Below are positions 1-8,135 of a DNA stretch of 53,517 bases, in pieces. This DNA is from an uncultured Paracoccaceae bacterium (GTDB lineage Bacteria > Pseudomonadota > Alphaproteobacteria > Rhodobacterales > Rhodobacteraceae). A model generated the notes under the pieces. The model did not search any database and was not told where the DNA came from. It saw nothing but the letters and a program-made list of their open reading frames with translations. Numbering within the stretch: position 1 is the stretch's first letter; every line of letters starts with the position of its first letter. The stretch lies in the NCBI GenBank assembly GCA_937927675.1, contig CALBSG010000082.1, positions 1 to 53,517 of the forward strand. The letters are read 5' to 3'. The translations under genes and the position numbers were made by a program.

Positions 1-639
1 CTACCCGAGAAAGCACGTCGCCGCCTATTGTTAGGCCCATGCGTACCCACCGCACGCGTGGCTGTCGAACATGCGATGGAATATCCTGTCACCACCGAAA
101 TTCCCTTTGACAGCCCCGAGTATAACGCGCTGCTCGCCGCCTTTTACGATGACTGGACGGCGCGGTTGCAGGCCTTGGCCGAGGCGGGCCAAGAGGTGGT
201 TGTGCTGTGCGAGGGCGACCCCTTCTTCTACGGCTCTTTCATGCATCTTTATGTGCGGCTAAAGGATCTGGTGCAGGTCGATGTGATCCCCGGTATTCCC
301 GGCATGGTGGGCTGCTGGAACGCCACGGGCCAGCCGATCACCTGGGGCGATGATGTGCTGACGGTGTTGATGGCGACCCTGCCCGAAGACGAGTTGACGC
401 GCCACATGCAGGGCGCGGATGCGCTGGCCATCATGAAAACGGGCCGCAACCTGCCACGTGTGCGTCGGGCCTTGGCGGCCGCGGGGCGGCTGCAAGATGC
501 GTGGCTGGTCGAGCGCGGCACCATGCCCGGCCAGCGGCTGGTGCCCTTGTCGGACGTTGACGTCGAAGACTGCCCGTATTTCGCCATTGTGCTGGTGCAT
601 GGCCATGGCCGCCGTCCGGTCGCGGAGGCCGCAGAATGA
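1..639 (+). CDS. cobI: Precorrin-2 C20-methyltransferase (CobI), 5'-truncated
   Basis: SAM-dependent methylase of the tetrapyrrole methylase family that adds the C20 methyl group to precorrin-2 in aerobic cobalamin synthesis. The segment EYPVTTEIPFD, the CEGDPFFYGSFMHL block and VIPGIPGMVGCW are family hallmarks of CobI/CbiL. The frame is open to base 1, so the N-terminal third (the GxGPGDPxL loop) lies outside the window. About 210 of the usual ~240 residues are present. The first ~20 codons do not look like CobI: a CobI-like stretch, AHAYPPHA, is readable one frame over at 35-58, which hints at a frameshift or poor sequence at the edge. The gene overlaps cobJ by 4 bp (ATGA), so translation is probably coupled. 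The identification is secure from the C-terminal two thirds; the 5' end is not. Confidence 0.9.
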   Translation, partial: LPEKARRRLLLGPCVPTARVAVEHAMEYPVTTEIPFDSPEYNALLAAFYDDWTARLQALAEAGQEVVVLCEGDPFFYGSFMHLYVRLKDLVQVDVIPGIPGMVGCWNATGQPITWGDDVLTVLMATLPEDELTRHMQGADALAIMKTGRNLPRVRRALAAAGRLQDAWLVERGTMPGQRLVPLSDVDVEDCPYFAIVLVHGHGRRPVAEAAE

Positions 640-1376
640 GCGCAGGTTGGATTGCCGTCGTGGGTCTTGGCCCCGGCGATGAGGATTTGGTCACGCCCGA
701 GGTCACCGCGACCTTGGCCGAAGCGACCGATGTGGTCGGCTATATCCCTTACGTCGCCCGCGTCGCCCCGCGTGACGGGCTGGTGTTGCACCCGTCCGAC
801 AATCGGGTGGAGTTGGACCGCGCACAATTCGCGCTGGATCTGGCCGCAGCGGGGCGGCGGGTGGTCATCGTTTCGTCGGGCGATCCTGGGGTCTTTGCCA
901 TGGCCTCGGCCTTGTTCGAGGCGCTAGAGGCACGGCCCGACGCCCATGACACCGACATCCGCATCCTGCCCGGCATCACGGCCATGCTGGCGGCGGCCGC
1001 GCGGGCCGGGGCGCCCTTGGGGCATGATTTCTGCGCCATCAACCTGAGTGACAACCTCAAACCCTTTGCCGAGGTGGAACGCCGCTTGCGCCATGCCGCG
1101 CAGGGTGGCTTTGCCATGGCGTTTTACAACCCGCGCTCCAAATCGCGGCCGCATCAGTTCACCCGCGTGCTGGAGATCCTGCGCGAGGAGTGTGAGCCGG
1201 AACGCTTGGTTCTGTTCGCCCGCGCCGTGAGCCGCCCGGATGAGGCGATCGCTTGCGTCTCCCTGTCCGAGGCGACGCCCGAGATGGCCGATATGCAGAC
1301 CGTGGTGATCGTCGGCAATCAGGCGACCCGCCGGGTCGGGCGTTGGGTTTACACCCCGCGGTCCGTTGCCGGATGA
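636..1376 (+). CDS. cobJ: Precorrin-3B C17-methyltransferase (CobJ)
   Basis: CobJ methylates C17 of precorrin-3B and drives ring contraction to precorrin-4, using SAM in the cytoplasm. The 246-residue protein starts with the methylase loop VVGLGPGDEDLVTPE. It continues with GYIPYV, the SSGDPGVFAMA motif near residue 80, the ILPGITAMLAAAARAGAPLG block and the AFYNPRSKSRPHQ motif typical of CobJ/CbiH. Length is normal for a stand-alone CobJ without a fused CbiG-like domain. The start ATG overlaps the cobI stop (ATGA), supporting operon transcription. Its 3' end overlaps the convergent cobK by 28 bp. CobG, which makes the substrate precorrin-3B aerobically, is not in the window. Confidence 0.95.
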   Translation: MSAGWIAVVGLGPGDEDLVTPEVTATLAEATDVVGYIPYVARVAPRDGLVLHPSDNRVELDRAQFALDLAAAGRRVVIVSSGDPGVFAMASALFEALEARPDAHDTDIRILPGITAMLAAAARAGAPLGHDFCAINLSDNLKPFAEVERRLRHAAQGGFAMAFYNPRSKSRPHQFTRVLEILREECEPERLVLFARAVSRPDEAIACVSLSEATPEMADMQTVVIVGNQATRRVGRWVYTPRSVAG

Positions 1377-2101
1377 GACAGCCAGCCCATCACCTCTGGA
1401 ACCGTTGCGACCACCTTGCGGGCGGGCAGCGTGGGCCGGTCGATCAGGATCACCGGCAGGTGCAGGGCGCGGGCGGCGATAAGCTTGGCCTCGGCCCCCG
1501 CTCCGCCGGCGTTCTTGGCGACGATATGGGTGATGGCATGGGCGCGCAGCAGCGCGGTATCGGTTTCCACATCAAACGGGCCACGGGCAATCACCACGCT
1601 GGCCTGTGGCAGGGGCAAGGCCGCCTCGGGGGGATCGACAAGGCGCAACAGGTAATGATGCTGCGGCTTGGCGGCAAAGGGGGCGAGCGTCTGCTTGCCG
1701 ATGGCCAGAAACACCCGCGCGGGTGTGTCGGGCAGGGCAGCAACGGCGGCCCCGATATCGGCGACGCTTTGCCAGTCATCGCCGGGGCCTGCACGCCATG
1801 CCGGTCGCTCCAGTGTGAGCAGCGGCGTGCCGCTTGCCGCACAGGCCTCGATCGCGTTGCGGCTCATTTGCGCGGCGAAAGGGTGCGTTGCGTCGACCAC
1901 ATGGCTGATGCCTTCTCGGGCCAAATACTCCCTCAGTCCCGCCACACCGCCAAAGCCGCCAATGCGCATGGGCAGCGGCTGGGCGATCGGCGCCTCGGTG
2001 CGCCCGGCATAGGAAAACACTGCATCCATTCCCGCATCGGCCAAGGCGCGCGCCAGACGGCTGGCCTCGGTGGTGCCGCCAAGAAGAAGGATGCGTGTCA
2101 T
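1349..2101 (-). CDS. cobK: Precorrin-6A reductase (CobK)
   Basis: NADPH-dependent reductase converting precorrin-6A to precorrin-6B. The chosen start gives MTRILLLGGTTEAS, the usual CobK N-terminus with its nucleotide-binding GGT-E motif. VVDATHPFAAQMS, the LFLAIGKQ-like segment and the VAKNAGGAGAEAKL motif near the C-terminus are characteristic. About 250 residues, normal for the family. A longer frame to 2125 would add eight residues with no family support. The gene lies antisense inside an otherwise plus-strand cob run. Its start codon and that of cobL share the tetranucleotide CATG (2099-2102), and its 3' end runs 28 bp into cobJ. It therefore cannot be on the same mRNA as the flanking genes and needs a promoter inside cobL. 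Confidence 0.94.
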   Translation of the reverse strand: MTRILLLGGTTEASRLARALADAGMDAVFSYAGRTEAPIAQPLPMRIGGFGGVAGLREYLAREGISHVVDATHPFAAQMSRNAIEACAASGTPLLTLERPAWRAGPGDDWQSVADIGAAVAALPDTPARVFLAIGKQTLAPFAAKPQHHYLLRLVDPPEAALPLPQASVVIARGPFDVETDTALLRAHAITHIVAKNAGGAGAEAKLIAARALHLPVILIDRPTLPARKVVATVPEVMGWLSHPATDRGV

Positions 2102-3281
2102 GTCTGAGCCTTGGCTTGCGATCATCGGTTTGGGCGAAGATGGACCGGCGGGGCTTGCAAGTGCAAGCCGCGATGCGCTGGCCGCGGCCGAGGTTGTCTT
2201 CGGCGCGCCGCGTCATCTGGAACTGGCCGGAGTTGGGACAAAGGGGCGGGAATGGCCGATCCCCTTTGATCTTGCACCGCTTTTGGCTTTGCGGGGGCAG
2301 GCACGGGTGGCGATGCTGGTGTCGGGCGATCCGTTCTGGTTCGGTGCGGGTGGGTCGGTTGCCGCGCATCTGTCGCCCGACGAATGGCGTGCCTTTCCGG
2401 TGGCCGGAGTTTTTTCTCTGATCGCCGCGCGCATGGGCTGGCGATTGGAAGACTGCCTTTGCCTTGGCCTGCATGCCGCGCCCTATGCGCGTCTGCGCCC
2501 GGTGCTGGCGCGGGGCGTTCGGGTGATTGTCACCTTGCGCGACGGGGTGGCGGTGGCGGAACTGACCGCTTGGCTGCAAGACAACGGCTTTGCCGAGGCG
2601 CAGGTGACGGTTTGCGAGGCCGTGGGCGGCCCGCGCGAACGGTTGCGGGCCAGGGCGGCATGGACAGATGTTCAAGCGCCGGTGGCCGTCGCGATCGACG
2701 GGGCCAACCTGCCGCGCAACGCCGGTCTGTCACGGGCGTCTGGCCTGCCGGACGCGTTGTTCCAAAGCGATGGGCAGATCACCAAATCCCCTATCCGCGC
2801 GCTGACGCTGTCCGCCCTTGCCCCGCGTCCGGGAGAGCTTTTGTGGGATATCGGCGGTGGGTCCGGGTCGGTTTCGGTGGAATGGTGTCTGGCGGGGGGG
2901 CTGTCGATCTGCCTTGAGACGCGGGCCGACCGGATTGCAAATATTCAGGCCAACGCCGCGGCTTTTGGCGTGGCCCATCGGCTGACCGTGCTGCATGCAA
3001 CCGCGCCCGACGGGCTTGCCGCGCTGCCTGCCCCCGATGCGGTTTTTGTGGGTGGTGGGGGCGATGCCGCCCTTCATGCCGCCCTCTGGTCGCTTTTGCC
3101 CGAAGGCGCGCGCATCGTGGCCAATGGCGTGACGATTGAAACCGAGGCGGTTCTGGCCGACCAGCATGGCCGCCATGGTGGCACGCTGTTGCGGTTGGAT
3201 ATTGCCGAGGCGGCGGCTCTTGGCCGTTTCCGTGACTGGCGCGCCGCGCGGCCCGTTGTGCAATGGCGGGGCGTGAAATGA
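2100..3281 (+). CDS. cobL: Precorrin-6B C5,15-methyltransferase (decarboxylating) (CobL)
   Basis: Bifunctional enzyme that methylates precorrin-6B at C5 and C15 and decarboxylates the C12 acetate, giving precorrin-8. The 393-residue protein has two domains. The N-terminal CbiE-like methylase runs from LAIIGLGEDGPAGL through VSGDPFWFGAGG to about residue 200. The C-terminal CbiT-like Rossmann domain shows LLWDIGGGSGSVSVEW, a class I SAM motif near residue 255. Start chosen at MSEPWLAIIGLG, immediately adjacent to the divergent cobK start; the upstream in-frame start would lie inside cobK. It overlaps cobE by 4 bp. Family assignment is certain. Confidence 0.95.
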   Translation: MSEPWLAIIGLGEDGPAGLASASRDALAAAEVVFGAPRHLELAGVGTKGREWPIPFDLAPLLALRGQARVAMLVSGDPFWFGAGGSVAAHLSPDEWRAFPVAGVFSLIAARMGWRLEDCLCLGLHAAPYARLRPVLARGVRVIVTLRDGVAVAELTAWLQDNGFAEAQVTVCEAVGGPRERLRARAAWTDVQAPVAVAIDGANLPRNAGLSRASGLPDALFQSDGQITKSPIRALTLSALAPRPGELLWDIGGGSGSVSVEWCLAGGLSICLETRADRIANIQANAAAFGVAHRLTVLHATAPDGLAALPAPDAVFVGGGGDAALHAALWSLLPEGARIVANGVTIETEAVLADQHGRHGGTLLRLDIAEAAALGRFRDWRAARPVVQWRGVK

Positions 3282-3646
3282 GGGTGGCTGGGATCGGATT
3301 TCGCAAGGGCGCGCCGTTGGACAGTCTGCGTGGCGTGTTAAGCGCCGCCGAGGCGCTGGGCGGCCCTGCCGAAGCCTTGGCAAGCCTGCCCGAAAAGGCA
3401 GCGGATGCACGCCTGCAAAGCCTTGCCGCCGAGCGGGGTTTGCCTTTATACCCCGTTGCCGTTGCGGGCCAACCCACCCCGACCCAATCGCCTCGCGTTC
3501 ACGCGCTGCACGCCACCGGATCGGTGGCCGAGGCCGCCGCGCTGGCCGCTGCCGGGCCGGGGGCAAAGATCACCGTGGCGCGGATCACCGCGTCGGATGG
3601 CATGGCAACCTGCGCCATGGCCGAGACAAAGGAAGCCAAGACATGA
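3278..3646 (+). CDS. cobE: Cobalamin biosynthesis protein CobE (CbiG C-terminal-domain homologue)
   Basis: A 122-residue protein beginning MRVAGIGFRKGAPLDSL, matching the CobE / CbiG-C domain (compare the GxGxRxG start and the later TGS-VAEAAAL and CAMAE segments). CobE is needed for full cobalamin synthesis in aerobic producers, but its chemistry is not settled; the homologous CbiG domain belongs to the anaerobic route. The start overlaps cobL (ATGA) and its stop overlaps cobM (ATGA), so it sits in the middle of a translationally coupled run. This placement is common in Rhodobacterales-type cob clusters. The alternative start five codons upstream is less family-like. Confidence 0.88.
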   Translation: MRVAGIGFRKGAPLDSLRGVLSAAEALGGPAEALASLPEKAADARLQSLAAERGLPLYPVAVAGQPTPTQSPRVHALHATGSVAEAAALAAAGPGAKITVARITASDGMATCAMAETKEAKT

Positions 3647-4416
3647 CCGTTCATTTCATTGGGGCCGGACCGGGTGCCGCCGACCTTATCACACTGCGCG
3701 GCCGCGACCTGATCGCCGCTTGCCCGGTCTGCCTTTATGCTGGCTCGCTGGTGCCCGAGGCGCTGCTGTCGCATTGCCCGCCCGGCGCAAAGATCATCAA
3801 CACCGCCTCGATGAGCTTGGATGAGATCGTCGCGGAAATCGCTGCCGCCCATGCCGCAGGTCAGGATGTAGCGCGGCTGCATTCCGGGGATCTGTCGATC
3901 TGGTCGGCGATGGGCGAACAGCTGCGTCGCTTGCGCGCCTTGGACATTCCTTATGACGTTACGCCGGGGGTGCCGTCCTTTGCCGCCGCGGCCGCCGTGT
4001 TGGGTGCGGAACTGACGCTGCCGGGGGTGGCGCAATCGGTGATCCTGACCCGCACCTCGGGCCGGGCGTCGTCAATGCCCGAAGGCGAAACGCTGGAAAA
4101 CTTTGCCCGCACCGGGGCGACGCTGGCGATCCATCTTTCGGTTCACGTGCTGTCCGATGTGGTGGCCCGGCTGACCCCGCATTACGGTGCAGATTGCCCG
4201 GTGGCCGTGGTGTTCCGCGCCAGCTGGCCCGACCAGAAGGTGGTTCGCGCCAGCTTGGGCACGGTGGAAACCAGCATCGGTGATGGCGAACGCACGGCGC
4301 TGATCCTTGTTGGCCATGCGCTTGGGGCCGAAGAATTCATTGAAAGCCGGCTTTACGCGGGTGACTATGACCGTCGCTATCGCCCCGTCGGCACTGAACC
4401 CCGGTTCCCTGAATGA
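3643..4416 (+). CDS. cobM: Precorrin-4 C11-methyltransferase (CobM)
   Basis: Methylates precorrin-4 at C11 to give precorrin-5, using SAM. The 257-residue protein has the N-terminal FIGAGPGAADLITLRG loop, then the CobM/CbiF segment CLYAGSLVPEALL. These are followed by RLHSGDLSIWSAMGEQ, DVTPGVPSFAAAAA, the TRTSGRASSMPEGE block and a C-terminal YDRRYRP. Length is standard. It overlaps cobE upstream and cobB downstream by 4 bp each. Nothing is unusual, and there is no reason to doubt the product. Confidence 0.96.
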   Translation: MTVHFIGAGPGAADLITLRGRDLIAACPVCLYAGSLVPEALLSHCPPGAKIINTASMSLDEIVAEIAAAHAAGQDVARLHSGDLSIWSAMGEQLRRLRALDIPYDVTPGVPSFAAAAAVLGAELTLPGVAQSVILTRTSGRASSMPEGETLENFARTGATLAIHLSVHVLSDVVARLTPHYGADCPVAVVFRASWPDQKVVRASLGTVETSIGDGERTALILVGHALGAEEFIESRLYAGDYDRRYRPVGTEPRFPE

Positions 4417-5753
4417 CGCCTCCTGGCCTGCTTATTTCTGCCCCTGCCTCGGGCACTGGCAAGACCACGGTCACGCTGGGCCTGATCGCCGCGTTCCGCG
4501 CGGCGGGGCTTGCGGTGCAGCCTTTCAAATGCGGGCCGGATTATATCGACCCGGCCTTTCATGCGGCTGCGGCCGGACGGCCTTCGGTCAATCTTGACAG
4601 CTGGGCGATGGGGCAGGACCGCATCGCCGGGCTGACCGGGGCTGCTGCGGGCGCCGATCTGGTGATCGCCGAAGGCTCAATGGGCCTGTTTGACGGTGTG
4701 GCGCGGGCTGGCGAAACCGGCACGGGTGCCAGCGCCGATGTGGCGGCCCTGATGGGCTGGCCGGTGATCGCGGTTCTCGATGTCTCAGGGCAGGCGCAGA
4801 CGGCGGCGGCGGTGGCTGCCGGGCTGGCGGGGTTCCGCCCCGGATTGCGGCTGGCCGGTGTCATCCTGAACAAGGTCGCCTCTCCCCGGCACGAGGCGCT
4901 GGTGCGGACTGGCATGCAGGCGGCGGGCCTGACCGTGTTGGGCGCCTTGCCGCGCAAGGCTGCCGTAGCCCTGCCCGAGCGGCATCTTGGGCTGGTGCAG
5001 GCCGAGGAATTGCCCCGCCTGCAAGGGATTTTGGCCGAGGCCGCGGCCTTTGTTGCCGCGCATTGCGATTTGGAGGCGATCCGCAAGGCGGCCGAGGTCT
5101 CGCGCGGTACGGCACGGGCTGTTCAGCCCGTTCCTGCCCCCGGCGGGCGTATTGCGCTTGCTCGCGATGCGGCGTTTTCCTTTGTTTATCCGCATCTTCT
5201 GGCTGATTGGCGGGCGCAGGGGGCGACGATCCTGCCCTTCTCTCCGTTGTCCGACGAGGCCCCCGATCCCAGCGCTGATTGCTGCTGGCTGCCGGGGGGC
5301 TATCCTGAACTTCATGCCGGACGTCTGGCGGCGGCGGACCAGTTCCGGGCCGGTCTGACCGCCTTTGCCGAAACCCGTCCGGTGCATGGTGAATGTGGTG
5401 GCTATATGGCCTTGGGCGCAGGTCTGGTCGCGGCGGATGGCACCCGGCACCAGATGGTGGGCCTTTTGGGGCTGGAAACCAGCTTTGCCAAACGCCGGAT
5501 GCATCTTGGCTACCGCTTGGCACGGCCGTTGCATCCTTTGCCGGGCCCGCTTGGCACCGTGGCCTTGCGCGGCCATGAGTTTCACTACGCCACCATCCTG
5601 AACCAACCCGATGCCCCGCTTGCCGCGGTTGAAGACGCCAACGGCGAGCCCGTGCCGGAAACCGGATCCTGCCGCCAGACCCCCGGCGGCGCGCGCGTCA
5701 GCGGCACCTTCTTTCACCTGATTTCTCCTGCCAGCGCCGAGGTTTCCCCATGA
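4413..5753 (+). CDS. cobB: Hydrogenobyrinate a,c-diamide synthase (CobB)
   Basis: ATP- and glutamine-dependent amidase that amidates the a and c side chains of hydrogenobyrinic acid. In the 446-residue protein the N-terminal dethiobiotin-synthase-like ATPase shows ISAPASGTGKTTVTLG (P-loop) and KCGPDYIDPAFH. The C-terminal class I glutamine amidotransferase shows LPGGYPELH and GECGGYMALG, containing the nucleophilic cysteine, plus HEFHYA near the end. The protein is full length. It overlaps cobM and cobA by 4 bp each. The substrate is inferred to be hydrogenobyrinic acid (aerobic route) rather than cobyrinic acid because the neighbours are CobJ/CobF-type enzymes. Confidence 0.95.
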   Translation: MTPPGLLISAPASGTGKTTVTLGLIAAFRAAGLAVQPFKCGPDYIDPAFHAAAAGRPSVNLDSWAMGQDRIAGLTGAAAGADLVIAEGSMGLFDGVARAGETGTGASADVAALMGWPVIAVLDVSGQAQTAAAVAAGLAGFRPGLRLAGVILNKVASPRHEALVRTGMQAAGLTVLGALPRKAAVALPERHLGLVQAEELPRLQGILAEAAAFVAAHCDLEAIRKAAEVSRGTARAVQPVPAPGGRIALARDAAFSFVYPHLLADWRAQGATILPFSPLSDEAPDPSADCCWLPGGYPELHAGRLAAADQFRAGLTAFAETRPVHGECGGYMALGAGLVAADGTRHQMVGLLGLETSFAKRRMHLGYRLARPLHPLPGPLGTVALRGHEFHYATILNQPDAPLAAVEDANGEPVPETGSCRQTPGGARVSGTFFHLISPASAEVSP

Positions 5754-6469
5754 GCGGCTTTGTCTCTTTCGTCTCCTCCGGCCCCGGCGACCCCGAACTT
5801 CTGACGCTCAAGGCAGCGCGCCTCCTGGCCGAGGCGGATGTGGTCCTGTTCGACGATCTGTCGGCAGGCCCGATCCTGTCGCATTGCCGCGCTGACGCGG
5901 ATCTGGTGGCGGTTGGCAAACGGGCCGGGCGCCCTTCGCCGAAGCAGGATCATGTCAGCCGTCTGTTGGTCGATCACGCGCTGACCGGGGCCAAGGTGGT
6001 GCGGCTTAAGTCCGGCGACAGCGGCATCTTTGGCCGTTTGGAAGAAGAAATCACCGCGCTGAATGCGGCCGGTGTTGGGTTTGAAATCGTGCCGGGCGTG
6101 CCCTCGGCCTGTGCGGCGGCGGCGGCGGCGGGCATCCCCCTGACGCGGCGTCTGACCGCGCGCCGGGTGCAGTTCGTCACCGGTGCCGATGTGACGGGCG
6201 ATCTGCCCGAGGGGCTGAACTGGGCCGCCTTGGCCGATCCTGCCGCAACCACGGTGGTCTTCATGGGCAAGCGCACGTTCCCCGTTCTGGCCGCAGGGCT
6301 GATGGCGCGTGGTCTGCCCGCTGATACACCCGCCCTGATGGCCGAGGCGGTGGGCCACCCCGAGCAGCGCCTGACCCGCTCCACCCTTGGGGCCTTGGAC
6401 GCAGTGATCGCGGCCGAGGCGGGCAGCGGCCCGGCGTTGATCCTCTATGGCCCCTTGATGGAGGGCTGA
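5750..6469 (+). CDS. cobA: Uroporphyrinogen-III C-methyltransferase (SUMT, CobA)
   Basis: Adds methyl groups at C2 and C7 of uroporphyrinogen III to give precorrin-2, the entry step to the corrin branch. The 239-residue single-domain protein has VSSGPGDPELLTLKAARLL and VLFDDLSAGPIL. It also has GKRAGRPSPKQDHVSRLLV, VRLKSGDSGIFGRLEEE and VPGVPSACAAAAAAGIPLT, all SUMT signatures. It lacks the CysG-type dehydrogenase/ferrochelatase domain, so it is the corrin-dedicated type rather than siroheme synthase. Starts in the cobB stop (ATGA). A further cobA or cysG elsewhere in the genome cannot be excluded. Confidence 0.94.
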   Translation: MSGFVSFVSSGPGDPELLTLKAARLLAEADVVLFDDLSAGPILSHCRADADLVAVGKRAGRPSPKQDHVSRLLVDHALTGAKVVRLKSGDSGIFGRLEEEITALNAAGVGFEIVPGVPSACAAAAAAGIPLTRRLTARRVQFVTGADVTGDLPEGLNWAALADPAATTVVFMGKRTFPVLAAGLMARGLPADTPALMAEAVGHPEQRLTRSTLGALDAVIAAEAGSGPALILYGPLMEG

Positions 6470-6473
6470 GCCG

Positions 6474-7238
6474 ATGATCGAATTGACCCTGATCGGGATC
6501 GGTACCGGAAATCCGGACCATGTGACCTTGGAAGCGGTCAAGGCGATGAACGCAGCCGACCTGATCCTCATTCCGCTGAAGGGCGAGGATAAGGCCGATC
6601 TGGCTGGATTGCGGCTGGAAATCTGCCGGTCCTGTGTGACCAATCCCACGACGCGGATCGAAAGTTTTGATCTGCCAGTGCGGGATCCTGCCACCCCCGA
6701 TTACCTGCGCCGTGTGAACGACTGGCATGACGAGATTGCGGCGGTTTGGGCCGCCTCGATTACCACGCATCTGGGGCAGGGCGGTGGGGCAAAAGTGGCC
6801 TTTCTGGTCTGGGGGGACCCGTCGCTTTATGACAGCACCCTGCGTATCGCCGAGCGGCTTGCCCGCCAGATGTCGCTGCGGCTGAAGGTTATTCCCGGCA
6901 TCACCGCGATCCAGACGCTGTGTGCGGCGCATGCCATCCCGCTGAATGACCTTGCGGCCCCCGTCACCATCACCACCGGCCGCCGCCTGCGCGACACCGG
7001 CTGGCCCGAGGGCGCCGAGACGGCCGTTGTCATGCTGGACAGCGGTGGTGCCTTTGCCACGCTAGACCCGGCTGGGGTGCATATCTGGTGGGGCGCTTAT
7101 GTGGGGATGGAAAACCAGATCTTGCTGTCTGGACCTTTGGCTGAAATGGCCGATCTCATCACCCAAACCCGCGCCAAAGCCCGCGTCGATCATGGCTGGA
7201 TCATGGATATCTACCTGATGCGGCGGAGTATCCGCTAA
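6474..7238 (+). CDS. cobF: Precorrin-6A synthase (deacetylating) (CobF)
   Basis: CobF methylates C1 of precorrin-5 and releases acetate, forming precorrin-6A. It is a marker of the aerobic pathway. The 254-residue protein starts IELTLIGIGTGNPDHVTLEA. It contains LIPLKGEDKADLAGLR, WGDPSLYDSTLRIAERL, VIPGITAIQTLCAAHAIPLN and a C-terminal ARVDHGWIMDIYLMRR. It begins 4 bp after cobA and is the last plus-strand gene of the cob run. It converges with the receiver-like gene at 7246, with only 7 bp between the stops and no obvious hairpin there. Confidence 0.95.
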   Translation: MIELTLIGIGTGNPDHVTLEAVKAMNAADLILIPLKGEDKADLAGLRLEICRSCVTNPTTRIESFDLPVRDPATPDYLRRVNDWHDEIAAVWAASITTHLGQGGGAKVAFLVWGDPSLYDSTLRIAERLARQMSLRLKVIPGITAIQTLCAAHAIPLNDLAAPVTITTGRRLRDTGWPEGAETAVVMLDSGGAFATLDPAGVHIWWGAYVGMENQILLSGPLAEMADLITQTRAKARVDHGWIMDIYLMRRSIR

Positions 7239-7245
7239 GTCGGGG

Positions 7246-7848
7246 TCAGGCCTCGGTGGCGTCCAAGCCCGGTTCTTCTGGGCTGGCCTCGCTGAGAGCG
7301 GGAATGACCGTTTCCGGACCGCGGTTCATCTCTGCCTCAAGGTCTTTGACACGACGCTGCCACGCCTCGTTGTTTTCAAGCGCATTCTGGATGGCGACTT
7401 TCAAATCCGAAGCCAAGCAAGGCAGGGCCAGTGAGGCATCACAGATCGGCAGGCGTTCTTGGGTAAAATCATGCGCGGGCATGCGGGTCGAGGCAAGGAC
7501 CACAGGCAGGTCGGGATGGGCACGCCGCAGGGTCAGCAAGGGGCCGATCACAGCAGAAATGCCGCCAAAGCCTTCGATCTCGACGATCAGCATCGACCAG
7601 TATTCGATGGGCATCCCGAGCAGATCCTGAATCTGCCGCAGGTCGCTGCAGACGACAACATCACAGCCCTGCCCACGCAGGATTTCAATCTGAAAGGTCA
7701 GGGAGACCGAGTCCGCCGTCAGCACCAGCACCGGGTCGGTGGTCATCGCGACGCGGGCCTCTGCGCGCCGTTGGTGCGACTTGAAGAGCCGCACAGCACC
7801 TCCGCCGCTTTCCAACGTGGCGCCAGGATCTCCAGACATGCTGTTCAC
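7246..7848 (-). CDS. Degenerate receiver-like protein, paralogue of 8136-8747
   Basis: About 200 residues, not a recognised family. The centre has the alternating pattern of a response-regulator receiver: VLVLTADSV (strand 1 with one acid), MLIVEIEGFGG (strand 3) and LPVVLAS (strand 4). Glutamate stands where the phospho-accepting aspartate is expected. The stretch HDFTQERLPICDASLALP and the end EAWQRR align with the neighbour at 8136, so the two are paralogues. There is no DNA-binding domain or transmembrane segment; the C-terminus is acidic. I chose GTG at 7848, with AAGGGG about 9 nt upstream; ATG at 7839 or 7746 is possible. If it folds as a receiver it may be locked by the acidic substitution (inference). 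Confidence 0.65.
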   Translation of the reverse strand: MNSMSGDPGATLESGGGAVRLFKSHQRRAEARVAMTTDPVLVLTADSVSLTFQIEILRGQGCDVVVCSDLRQIQDLLGMPIEYWSMLIVEIEGFGGISAVIGPLLTLRRAHPDLPVVLASTRMPAHDFTQERLPICDASLALPCLASDLKVAIQNALENNEAWQRRVKDLEAEMNRGPETVIPALSEASPEEPGLDATEA

Positions 7849-7952
7849 AGTGATGCGCCCCTTACGAAACCGATTCCACTCTAGCGAGTGGCAATAGATC
7901 AACCCCTATCGTGATTGTCTGCTATTCGAGACTGGGGATCAAACTCGCATCA

Positions 7953-7997
7953 GGTATCCAATTGCTACAAAGGATACTTTGATGCGCCAAAGGATAT
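7953..7997. promoter_or_regulatory. Cluster of GGATA/GTATCC motifs between the two receiver-like genes
   Basis: GTATCC at 7954-7959 faces GGATAC at 7972-7977 as an inverted pair, followed by a further GGATAT at 7992-7997. ACAAAGGATA (7967-7976) recurs exactly at 8895-8904. The cluster lies upstream of the minus-strand gene ending at 7246. It is a candidate operator; no binding protein is known. Confidence 0.35.
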
Positions 7998-8097
7998 TGT
8001 TTTTCCCTTTGGTGGGCGCGGTACGCACTTTGTGCCGCTCTATCTACCTTGGATTGTTTTGACCTCACCGACGGCTGGGGCCAGCGGGTCGCAAATG

Positions 8098-8125
8098 AAA
8101 ACCGCGAGATCTCTCTCGCGGTTTT
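8098..8125 (-). terminator. Intrinsic terminator for 8136-8747
   Basis: A perfect 12-bp stem (8098-8109 with 8114-8125, AAAACCGCGAGA and its complement) with a 4-nt loop. It has A-tracts and T-tracts on either side, so it could work in both directions. It begins 10 bp past the stop of the minus-strand gene at 8136. Confidence 0.85.
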
Positions 8126-8135
8126 CGGGACGACG

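Noticed and set aside
1..7238. Cobalamin riboswitch for the cob genes
   Set aside because: No leader is available: the run starts inside cobI at the window edge and all inner junctions are overlaps or a few bases long.
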